In this document: positions 17,048-24,248 of the stretch, piece by piece
Numbering within the stretch: position 1 is the stretch's first letter
How the letters are laid out: each line of letters opens with the position of its first letter
From: SpSt-333 sp964371615
GTDB lineage: Bacteria > Bacteroidota > Ignavibacteria > UBA10030 > UBA8401
Direction: 5' to 3'
Assembly (NCBI GenBank): GCA_964371615.1
Contig: CAYJMS010000001.1
Coordinates: 124,001 to 188,000 of the forward strand
Length of the DNA: 64,000 bases
Notes under the pieces: generated by a model
What the model was told of the DNA's origin: nothing
Databases searched by the model: none
The model's input: the letters and a program-made list of their open reading frames with translations, nothing else
Program-made: the position numbers and the translations under genes

Positions 17048-18775
17048 ATGATGAAGTACGGTACCATGTTGTTTTTACTCGTTGTCGGCTGTTCCGTCGT
17101 GTCGGCGGATGTGTTTGCATCACGAACAAAGGTGTCGAATCCCGATGGAAGTCCGTTTGACGGATCTCTGAGCGACGGCTCCGGTGTAAAGATCTCGTAC
17201 TATTTGAACGATACCGCAACGACCGTTGAAGTGAAAGTTATCGACGTATCCGGCGGCAGCACCGTCGCGACGATCAATGCAACGGATCAGGGTCCGTCAG
17301 GCAATCCTCACTCCGTCGTGTGGGATGGAACCGGCGGAACACCCGGTGGGAATTATTACGTAACGATTGCAACGACTGGGCCGACATATTCCAATACCGA
17401 TTACCGGTCGTTCTACCTTCAGCAGACCGCCGGCATCGGCACAATTTCCCGCGGAATCTATACCCGCGGACTGGATGTGAACAGCGATATGAGTTCGCCG
17501 AACTTCGGGTACTGGTACGCCAGTTGCGCCGATCCGGGAAACAACGACGGATACCGGCAGGGAACATTAAGATATAATCCCGACGGATCCTTTGCAGGTA
17601 CCGAAGCAGGTCATCCCATTTTGCTCCAGACGCTGGGATCGGCAAACGGCGGAACATTTAATTGGGGTACGGCTGCCGTATGGACAGCCGCTCTGGATTA
17701 TAAGGGAAGGATCTATCAGGTCAGCAACAGCGGAAATTTTGTCACACGAATGGACAGCGATACATCCGTTCCGAAGATCATCACCAGCAACATTACGGCG
17801 CCGCGGGGAGTGTATGCCCACGGTACGGGAGCGGATTTAAAATTATATATCGCCGCAGACACGGTTGTCTGGCGGGCGAATATCGGTAACGACGATACGC
17901 TTATGACCCCGCTGGAATTGGTCGTCTCCCTCGGCCAGTATGCGCGCGATGTCATCATCGACGATGCCGGCCATCTTCTCGTTACGGTTCGCACGGGTGA
18001 ATTGACAGCGCCGGGATACATCGAACGGTACGATATTTCCGGCGGTCTGCCGAAGCAGCGCAGCGATGCGAACCTGCAGGTTGTCTCCGATCTCGGTCTG
18101 CCGGTCTGCTTCGAAATCAAAAGGGGAACGGACCTCAACAGCGCATCGGATGACACAATTTTCTACGCGGTCCGCCGCGCGTCCGGTTCAGATACGACGA
18201 CATTCGGCATTCATCAATTGACGCATATCGACGGATTTTTCGAACTGAAACAGATATATAAGAATAGTGATAATCCGTTGTCGCTCGGCGGCAACAACCG
18301 GCAGGATGCCGACATTGCGTTGGATTATGCCGGCAATATTATCTGGTTCGAGAACGGCAACGAAGAGATCGTGATGATCGCTCCACCCCGTGTGGGAGCG
18401 ACCGTTACGCACAGTGTGCGCGCATATGATACTGTTTCGGTCGATGCAATATCGTCCGTCGGCGGAAGCGGAAATATACCGAACACATTCGCGCTCAATC
18501 AGAACTACCCGAATCCATTCAATCCCTCCACCATGATCAGCTATCAGATCCCGTCGGACGGCCGCGTCAGCGTCGTGATCTATGATGTGCTCGGGAATGT
18601 TGTATCGGAACTGTTCAATGGCACTGCCAATGCCGGATACAACGCAGTGGTGTGGAACGCGTCGAACAATGCGGGAACGAAAGTTGCCAGCGGCATGTAT
18701 CTCTACCGTGTGACGGCAGAGTTGAACGACGGTCGCTCGTTCAGCGATGTAAAGAGAATGCTGCTGTTGAAGTAA
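17048..18775 (+). CDS. Secreted T9SS-sorted protein with FlgD-like and propeller-like regions
   Basis: 575 residues. Signal peptide (VLFLLVV-type core, cleavage near SVVSADVFA). An N-terminal FlgD-like Ig fold (about 30-125; YYVTIATTG) is followed by a middle region with repeated short blade-like motifs suggesting a beta-propeller. The end is a type A T9SS sorting domain: NQNYPNPFNPSTMISYQIP, VVIYDVLGNVV, GMYLYRVTAELNDGR, final MLLLK. It should be exported across the outer membrane and attached or released. Its role is unknown. A very strong AAGGAGG ribosome site precedes the ATG and a strong terminator follows, indicating a monocistronic, well-expressed gene. Confidence 0.85.
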   Translation: MMKYGTMLFLLVVGCSVVSADVFASRTKVSNPDGSPFDGSLSDGSGVKISYYLNDTATTVEVKVIDVSGGSTVATINATDQGPSGNPHSVVWDGTGGTPGGNYYVTIATTGPTYSNTDYRSFYLQQTAGIGTISRGIYTRGLDVNSDMSSPNFGYWYASCADPGNNDGYRQGTLRYNPDGSFAGTEAGHPILLQTLGSANGGTFNWGTAAVWTAALDYKGRIYQVSNSGNFVTRMDSDTSVPKIITSNITAPRGVYAHGTGADLKLYIAADTVVWRANIGNDDTLMTPLELVVSLGQYARDVIIDDAGHLLVTVRTGELTAPGYIERYDISGGLPKQRSDANLQVVSDLGLPVCFEIKRGTDLNSASDDTIFYAVRRASGSDTTTFGIHQLTHIDGFFELKQIYKNSDNPLSLGGNNRQDADIALDYAGNIIWFENGNEEIVMIAPPRVGATVTHSVRAYDTVSVDAISSVGGSGNIPNTFALNQNYPNPFNPSTMISYQIPSDGRVSVVIYDVLGNVVSELFNGTANAGYNAVVWNASNNAGTKVASGMYLYRVTAELNDGRSFSDVKRMLLLK

Positions 18776-18787
18776 GCAGGACTGTAC

Positions 18788-18818
18788 AATTCCCGGGATC
18801 TTAAAGATCCCGGGAATT
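18788..18818 (+). terminator. Strong hairpin terminator after the T9SS gene
   Basis: Fifteen-base perfect arms aattcccgggatctt/aagatcccgggaatt with a one-base centre, then ttgtcttt. Located 13 bases after the stop codon. Confidence 0.85.
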
Positions 18819-18864
18819 TGTCTTTAAATGGCCGCTGTAATTTAATAGAATAATTTAGTACACT

Positions 18865-18897
18865 ATGCCTGACTTGAAATCATCAAGTCAGGCATTT
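18865..18897 (+). terminator. Hairpin with T-run directly before the carboxypeptidase gene
   Basis: TGCCTGACTTGA/TCAAGTCAGGCA arms around AATCA, followed by TTTTTA. It overlaps the first codons of the longest possible frame of the next gene, which argues that translation really starts downstream, at 18916. It could act as terminator or attenuator. Confidence 0.65.
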
Positions 18898-18915
18898 TTA
18901 TCGTACGGAGCCTCA

Positions 18916-20133
18916 ATGAAAACATTCATTTTTTTTCTGGTATTGGGTATGACAACGCAACTGGCCGACGCGCAATTTTCCAAAACGCTTTTTGAGTCAT
19001 ACGACTCATACAAATTCAATGAGATCTCCACGCGCAGGTTCAAACATGCGGAATTGATGAAGCATCTCGATTCTCTCAAGCAATCTGTGGGGGATCTGAT
19101 GACGATCGAACAGGTGGCAACGTCGGCGGAAAACAGGGCGATCAATCTGCTGACGCTCGGTACCGGCAAGACGAAAGTGTTTCTCTGGTCCCAGATGCAC
19201 GGTGACGAGCCGACGGCCACCATGGCGCTGTTTGATTTGCTCAATTACATCGCCGCGAACAAGAACTCAACGGAAATAAAAGCGATACTCAAACAGACGA
19301 CGCTTTTAATCATCCCCATGCTCAATCCCGACGGCGCGGAACGATTCACCCGCCGCACGTCGCAGGGGATAGACATGAACCGCGATGCGCTCCGTCTGCA
19401 AACCCCCGAAGCGAGAATATTAAAGTCCATCCGCGATAAATATAATCCCGAAATCGGTTTCAACCTGCACGACCAGGATCCCCGGTATACCGTCGGGGAT
19501 AGCGGGGGAGTGGCGGTGATTTCCCTGCTTGCGCCGGCATATGATGTTGCAAAGAATGATAATGTTGTCCGGACCCGCGCAAAGAAAGTCGCATCGGAAC
19601 TGACGCTGGTGCTGGAGCAGTTCGTAAAGGGACATATCGCTAAGTATGACGATTCATTCGAACCGCGCGCCTTCGGCGACAACATACAGAAATGGGGAAC
19701 GAGCGTTGTTTTGATCGAATCCGGCGGATGGAAAGACGATCCGGAAAAGATGTTCATCCGCAAACTGAACTGCGTCGGATTGCTCTCCGTCTTCCATTCC
19801 ATCGCTACCAAAGCGTATGAAAAAACCGGCACGGCGCCGTACGAGAACATTCCGATGAATACAAAGAATCTTTATGATATCATCATCGAAAAAACGACGC
19901 TTGCATTTTCCGACGGACGTCCGCCGATCATTGCCGATATCGCCATCAACAAGGAAGAAGTGAGAGATTCCACCGGAACATGGTGGAAAGGGAGAGTGGT
20001 CGATCTGGGTGACCTGTCGGTTTTCACCGCACACGAAAAAGTGAACGGCGAAGGAAAAACATTAGATGCTTCGATGGTGGAAATGGGAGACATGATCAGA
20101 ATTGATGAATTGATGAAAAAGCTGAATCCATAA
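18916..20133 (+). CDS. Secreted M14-family zinc carboxypeptidase
   Basis: 405 residues from the chosen start. The M14 zinc site HxxE is in WSQMHGDEPTATMALFDLLN, the substrate-binding segment is MLNPDGAERFTRR ... DMNRDA, and the third zinc ligand is the His of GFNLHDQDPRY. A late glutamate in VLIESGGWKDD fits the catalytic position. I start at 18916 because it gives a signal peptide (MKTFIFFLVLGMTTQLADAQ) behind a GGAG site; the longer frame begins inside a hairpin. About 100 residues follow the peptidase core. Likely acts in the periplasm or outside; substrate unknown. Confidence 0.88.
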   Translation: MKTFIFFLVLGMTTQLADAQFSKTLFESYDSYKFNEISTRRFKHAELMKHLDSLKQSVGDLMTIEQVATSAENRAINLLTLGTGKTKVFLWSQMHGDEPTATMALFDLLNYIAANKNSTEIKAILKQTTLLIIPMLNPDGAERFTRRTSQGIDMNRDALRLQTPEARILKSIRDKYNPEIGFNLHDQDPRYTVGDSGGVAVISLLAPAYDVAKNDNVVRTRAKKVASELTLVLEQFVKGHIAKYDDSFEPRAFGDNIQKWGTSVVLIESGGWKDDPEKMFIRKLNCVGLLSVFHSIATKAYEKTGTAPYENIPMNTKNLYDIIIEKTTLAFSDGRPPIIADIAINKEEVRDSTGTWWKGRVVDLGDLSVFTAHEKVNGEGKTLDASMVEMGDMIRIDELMKKLNP

Positions 20134-20379
20134 GGACATTTTTTGATTTGAAGATTTTAAGATTTTGTGATTTTATATACTCCGTAAGTCGTTCTCCCTG
20201 GACCCGCCTTTGGTGGGGTGCGAACGTTCGTTTTTTGCGAGTGAGTCTCCCAACGTGACCCGTTTAGGGGAAGGGTTACAGGTTTTTATAAGTACAAATC
20301 ATCAAATCATACAATCACAAAATCATCAAATTATATGTTTCCTTTTCTATGTTGTTTTTCCCGACTTTCACCCCAAAAT

Positions 20380-20521
20380 CCGTAGAGTAATTCAACACTC
20401 GCTATATAAAATTTCAACACTTTAAAAACGCCAAATGTGTAAAGAAATTGGCATAATTGTCCGTGCGATGCGTACATACCGTAGAATAATTCATCATTTT
20501 TTGTGTGTATAAAAATTCAAC
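20380..20521 (+). promoter_or_regulatory. Direct repeat pair, candidate upstream activator sites
   Basis: Two copies of CCGTAGARTAATTCAWCA followed after a variable spacer by TATAAAAWTTCAAC, at 20380-20418 and 20479-20521, about 100 bases apart. They lie 90-230 bases upstream of the sigma-54 promoter, where enhancer-binding proteins usually bind. Binding by the NtrC-type regulator at 25893 is inference. Confidence 0.45.
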
Positions 20522-20608
20522 CGCATTTTTCTGAAATCCGCACCCCCGCAACCGCAATAATTATAGCAACTTACAGAAATAAATAATTTACGGTCGTTAT
20601 CGTTTCTC

Positions 20609-20623
20609 TGGCACGTTGATTGC
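20609..20623 (+). promoter_or_regulatory. Sigma-54 (-24/-12) promoter
   Basis: TGGCACG-ttga-TTGC matches the sigma-54 consensus TGGCACG-N4-TTGC at every conserved base. It sits 45 bases before the start codon of the first operon gene, and the operon's last gene encodes a sigma-54 activator. Confidence 0.88.
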
Positions 20624-20668
20624 CATAAGTATTGGTGTAACAAACCAAGAAACGAAAGGAGTCATACA

Positions 20669-21319
20669 ATGACCGTATTATTATTCATATCGACCATCGT
20701 GGTGTTTCTTACCATCGATTATTTTGTCCGCCGGAACAAGGCAATCGTCGCGGTTGCTCAACCGGTAATACAAAAAGCGATCCCGATGCGGACACCCGCG
20801 GGGATCTTTTTCACAAAATCCCATACCTGGCTCAGTTTGTTCCCCTCCGGGAAGGTGCAACTCGGTATCGACGATTTTCTCGCCCGTATGTTTTCCACAC
20901 CGAACATCGTCATGCTGAAAAGCAATGCTGATCAGGTGAAAAAAGGGGAACCGATCCTCCGCCTTACCGAAGGCAGAAACGAAGTGATCGTCCGTTCACC
21001 GATCGACGGCGTCATTGACAATGTCAATGAGACGCTCGCCTCCAAGCCGTCACTGCTGAGCGAAGCGCTCTTCAGCGAAGGATGGGCGTACACCATTCAA
21101 CCGTCACGGACCAACGATCTGCGGGCATTCTATCTCGGCGAAGACACACGCGTTTGGCTGCGGGAAGAAATGGGACGCCTGCGTGATTTCTTTGCTCACC
21201 TCGCAACACCGGCCCCGGCCTTTATGCAGGACGGCGGACTCCCGGCAGGCGGGATCATGGATAACCTTAACCCAGATCAATGCAGGAAGTTCGAGAACGA
21301 ATTCCTTCGCATTGACTAA
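20669..21319 (+). CDS. Membrane-anchored H-protein-like (GcvH fold) protein without lipoyl lysine
   Basis: 216 residues. An N-terminal membrane helix (about 3-20) is followed by a GcvH-type biotinyl/lipoyl fold (about 50-145): SHTWLSLFPSGKVQLGIDDF, GEPILRLTEGRNEVIVRSPI, ETLASKPSLL, SEGWAYTI. In true H-protein the lipoylated Lys lies 11 residues before the SG/DG turn (PVSG); by hand alignment this position is Arg103, so it should not be lipoylated. The C-terminus carries a FMQDGG motif shared with the second paralogue at 23347. A good AAAGGAG ribosome site precedes the ATG. First gene of the sigma-54 operon; probably a structural or docking subunit for the redox complex. Confidence 0.8.
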   Translation: MTVLLFISTIVVFLTIDYFVRRNKAIVAVAQPVIQKAIPMRTPAGIFFTKSHTWLSLFPSGKVQLGIDDFLARMFSTPNIVMLKSNADQVKKGEPILRLTEGRNEVIVRSPIDGVIDNVNETLASKPSLLSEALFSEGWAYTIQPSRTNDLRAFYLGEDTRVWLREEMGRLRDFFAHLATPAPAFMQDGGLPAGGIMDNLNPDQCRKFENEFLRID

Positions 21320-21334
21320 ACGCCGGAGAATGTC

Positions 21335-22105
21335 ATGTCTACCAAAAAAGCTCTCTTAATCGATCTCACGTTATGCGTCGGCTGCAACGCCTGCCAGGTC
21401 GCATGCAAGGAAGCGAATAATCTTCCGCAGGATGAAGAAAAAGCGCTCTCCCCGACTGCGTATACGGCGCTGGATGAATACGACGGCGTGTATGTGCGGA
21501 GAATGTGCCAGCACTGCGACGATCCGACCTGCGCGTCGGTCTGTCCCGTCGGCGCTTTCACCAAGATGGCGGAAGGTCCCGTCGTGTACGATGCGGACAA
21601 GTGCATCGGCTGCCGCTATTGCATGCAGGCATGCCCGTTCCAGGTGCCGCGCTATGAATGGTCCAGCACATATCCGCGCGTTCAAAAATGCGTCATGTGC
21701 CACGAGCGTCTCGCGCAGGGTCTTCCGACCGCGTGCAGCGAAGCATGCCCGACCGGCGCAACCATCTTCGGTGACCGCGAAGAAATGCTGAAGACGGCGT
21801 ACGAACGGATCAATGCCGAGCCTGACAAATACGTGCACAAGGTCTATGGAGAGAAAGAAGTGGGCGGAACGTCTGTTCTGTTCCTCTCTTCGGTGCCGTT
21901 CGAGAATCTCGGATTCAACACCTCGCTGCAGACAACCCCGTTGCCGCAGCTCACCTGGAACGCACTGTCCAAGATCCCCGGCGTGGTGTCGGTGGGCGGC
22001 GTCATGCTTCTGGGCATCTGGTGGATCACGAACCGGCGTCAGGAAGTGCAGGAATACGAACAGAAAATGCACGACATGGACAATTCCAATCACGGCAACC
22101 AATAA
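21335..22105 (+). CDS. Four-cluster 4Fe-4S ferredoxin subunit (HybA/NrfC/DmsB type) with C-terminal membrane helix
   Basis: 256 residues. Cysteine motifs for four [4Fe-4S] clusters are seen: CVGCNACQVAC (about 14-24), CQHCDDPTCASVC, CIGCRYCMQACPF, and CVMCHERLAQG ... CSEACP. A C-terminal hydrophobic stretch (VVSVGGVMLLGIWWI) would anchor it. There is no N-terminal twin-arginine signal in this protein, so the clusters probably face the cytoplasm, unlike HybA. Such subunits pass electrons between a catalytic subunit and an NrfD-type membrane protein, which is the next gene, nine bases downstream. No catalytic molybdenum or hydrogenase subunit is encoded nearby. Confidence 0.9.
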   Translation: MSTKKALLIDLTLCVGCNACQVACKEANNLPQDEEKALSPTAYTALDEYDGVYVRRMCQHCDDPTCASVCPVGAFTKMAEGPVVYDADKCIGCRYCMQACPFQVPRYEWSSTYPRVQKCVMCHERLAQGLPTACSEACPTGATIFGDREEMLKTAYERINAEPDKYVHKVYGEKEVGGTSVLFLSSVPFENLGFNTSLQTTPLPQLTWNALSKIPGVVSVGGVMLLGIWWITNRRQEVQEYEQKMHDMDNSNHGNQ

Positions 22106-22114
22106 GGTGAAATC

Positions 22115-23317
22115 ATGAAAAAGCTTCTCACAACATTTGGATTCTGGAAAGTGGTCGCCGTGGCGATTGTCACTGCGGGACTCTATTCAACATACATTCG
22201 GTTCTTTCACGGTCTCGGCGCCGCCACCAATTTGAGCGACAAGTTTCCGTGGGGTATCTGGATCGGATTCGACGTGCTGTGCGGCGTCGGTCTCGCCGCC
22301 GGCGGATTCACGCTCGCGGCCATCGTCTATATCTTTAATATCAAGCGGTTCGAACCGATCATTCGTCCCACGATCCTGACGGCGTTTCTTGGTTATGTAC
22401 TCGTCATCGTCGGACTGATGTACGATCTCGGCCGCCCGCTGCAGATATGGCATGCCATTATCATGTGGAATCCCCGCTCGGTGATGTTCGAAGTGGCGTG
22501 GTGCGTGATGCTCTATACCACGGTGCTGGCGCTCGAATTTTCTCCCGTCATACTGGAAAAATTTAAACTGACGAAAACGATCAAAGTGATCAAACGCATC
22601 AGTATTCCGCTGATCATTCTCGGCGTGCTGCTCTCGACGCTGCATCAATCCTCGCTCGGTTCGCTGTATCTGATCGTGCCGGACAAGATGTATCCGCTCT
22701 GGTACTCGGCGTACATGCCGGTCTTCTTTTACGCTTCGGCAATTGCCGCCGGCTGCGCGATGATCATTTTCGAATCGTTCCTGAGCAGCCGCGCATTCAA
22801 GCGCGGGCTGGAGATGCATCTGCTGAATGAGATCGCACGGATCTGCGCCGTGATGCTGGCCGTGTATGCGACCATGAAATTTGTGGACCTGGCGGACCGG
22901 AAAGTGCTCTCGTTGCTTTTTGTGCCGCGGTTCGAAACGTACATGTACTGGCTGGAAATCACTGTCGGCGTCATCGTACCGTTTGTGATGCTCATCCAGA
23001 CAAAAATCCGTCACAACAAAACCGGTATCTTCACCGCCGCGTCGTTTGTTGTCTCCGGATTTATCATGAACCGGATGAACATCGCGATCACCGGAATGGA
23101 AGGGTGGTCGGGCACGACGTACCTGCCGTCGCTGACGGAATTCTCCATTACGATGATGATCGTCACCATCGGATTCATCGCGTTCTATTTTATCGCCAAG
23201 TATTTCCCCGTCTTCACGCACGAAGTGCACGAAGCGGAACCGGCAACGGTCCATGCGGCCGCCGCCTGGAAGCGCGATATCGAGTCGGTCTCGAAAATGG
23301 CCGACATTCGTAACTGA
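22115..23317 (+). CDS. NrfD/HybB-type polytopic quinone-interacting membrane subunit
   Basis: 400 residues with about nine to ten hydrophobic helices. Family features include the opening FFHGLGAATNLSDKFPWGIW, SLGSLYLIVPDKMYPLWY (HybB-like) and a long last helix. NrfD-type proteins exchange electrons between membrane (mena)quinone and an attached ferredoxin subunit, here the preceding gene. It is nine bases from the ferredoxin gene and 29 from the second H-protein-like gene, so the operon is tight. Confidence 0.9.
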   Translation: MKKLLTTFGFWKVVAVAIVTAGLYSTYIRFFHGLGAATNLSDKFPWGIWIGFDVLCGVGLAAGGFTLAAIVYIFNIKRFEPIIRPTILTAFLGYVLVIVGLMYDLGRPLQIWHAIIMWNPRSVMFEVAWCVMLYTTVLALEFSPVILEKFKLTKTIKVIKRISIPLIILGVLLSTLHQSSLGSLYLIVPDKMYPLWYSAYMPVFFYASAIAAGCAMIIFESFLSSRAFKRGLEMHLLNEIARICAVMLAVYATMKFVDLADRKVLSLLFVPRFETYMYWLEITVGVIVPFVMLIQTKIRHNKTGIFTAASFVVSGFIMNRMNIAITGMEGWSGTTYLPSLTEFSITMMIVTIGFIAFYFIAKYFPVFTHEVHEAEPATVHAAAAWKRDIESVSKMADIRN

Positions 23318-23346
23318 TTGTTCCACACTGAACTGCATGGTGCGCT

Positions 23347-24168
23347 ATGGGAATCGGAACACATAACATCATACCGGAGAAGGAAAGCCATTGCGTGTGG
23401 ATGGATGCCGGATTGGTGAATTATAAGCTGTGCGACAAGAACTTTGAATGCGAGTCGTGTCCGTTCGACCGGGTGATGCGCACGCAGCATCACCCGTTCT
23501 CGGAACGGGCGGCCGTGCAAAGTGATGCCGGTGCGATGCATGTCGCTCCGCACGATGCATCCGACAAAATCTTCCGCGATGTAATGCACGCATTGACCGA
23601 ACCGCTCCATCGGACCGAACTGCCGGATGACCGTCTCTATTTCTCCAACCACTCGTGGCTGCAGCGGATGGACGACGGCCGGTGCAGGATCGGTGTGAAC
23701 GAATTTCTGGCGCGGTTCCTCGATCCCGTGATGGCGGCAGTGGTGGTCAACTCATCCTCACGCATCGAAAAGAGTTCGCCGTTTGCCTGGTTTATACGGG
23801 ACGATCAGACCTACACCATCCATTCGTCGATCTCCGGCATGGTGTCCGATATAAACACCGTCCTCTCCTCAAAGCCGTCGCTGATCACCAAAGATCCGTA
23901 CGACACCGGATGGATCGTTACGCTCATGCCGAATGCTCCCAGCGAAGAGCCGGTCCGGTATTACACCGCCGAGGAATACCGCATCCGCCTGGACCATGAT
24001 ATTCACAAGGTGGAATCGATACTGACGACAACATTGAGCAAACAACGGAAAGAAATCGGCACATCGATGTTCGACGGGGGCGTCCGGGTCGAAACCATTG
24101 AACAATTCATCGGTGAAAAGAGATACGTTCAACTCTTAAACAGACTTCTTCGTCCGCATTCACGATAA
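23347..24168 (+). CDS. H-protein-like (GcvH fold) protein with N-terminal Cys cluster, no lipoyl lysine
   Basis: 273 residues, no membrane helix. The N-terminus has a cysteine set Cys16, Cys29, Cys35 and Cys38 (HCVWMDAGLVNYKLC, then CESCPFDRVMR), suited to an Fe-S or Zn site. A GcvH-like domain follows (about 98-195): FSNHSWLQRMDDGRCRIGVN, IHSSISGMVSDINTVLSSKP, DTGWIVTLMP. The lipoyl-lysine position aligns with Asp153, so the swinging arm is absent. The C-terminal MFDGG motif matches the first paralogue. The two proteins are clearly related and bracket the ferredoxin/NrfD pair. Likely a partner or regulatory subunit; no function is established that I know of. Confidence 0.8.
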   Translation: MGIGTHNIIPEKESHCVWMDAGLVNYKLCDKNFECESCPFDRVMRTQHHPFSERAAVQSDAGAMHVAPHDASDKIFRDVMHALTEPLHRTELPDDRLYFSNHSWLQRMDDGRCRIGVNEFLARFLDPVMAAVVVNSSSRIEKSSPFAWFIRDDQTYTIHSSISGMVSDINTVLSSKPSLITKDPYDTGWIVTLMPNAPSEEPVRYYTAEEYRIRLDHDIHKVESILTTTLSKQRKEIGTSMFDGGVRVETIEQFIGEKRYVQLLNRLLRPHSR

Positions 24169-24248
24169 ATCTCCTTGCTGTTGCAGCGAAATCGCTGTAC
24201 TTTTCAACAGTTCCTCTCCACTCATAAAAGAAAGCGTGAAGGCTTTCT

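Larger units (their letters stand above)
20134..20668. other. Regulatory interval upstream of the sigma-54 operon
   Basis: 535 bases without a credible gene. The left third carries repeat-like sequence (cccgcctttggtgggg near 20,200). The right part is AT-rich and holds a ~40-base direct repeat (20380 and 20479) and a sigma-54 promoter (20609-20623). Confidence 0.7.

Noticed and set aside
20441..20460. Second sigma-54-like site (ttggcataattgtccgtgc)
   Set aside because: It has a TGGCA-like -24 but no TTGC at the required distance.
22187..23338. 383-codon open frame opposite the NrfD gene
   Set aside because: Antisense of a membrane protein gene gives a highly charged product without motifs; the plus strand is a clear NrfD family member.
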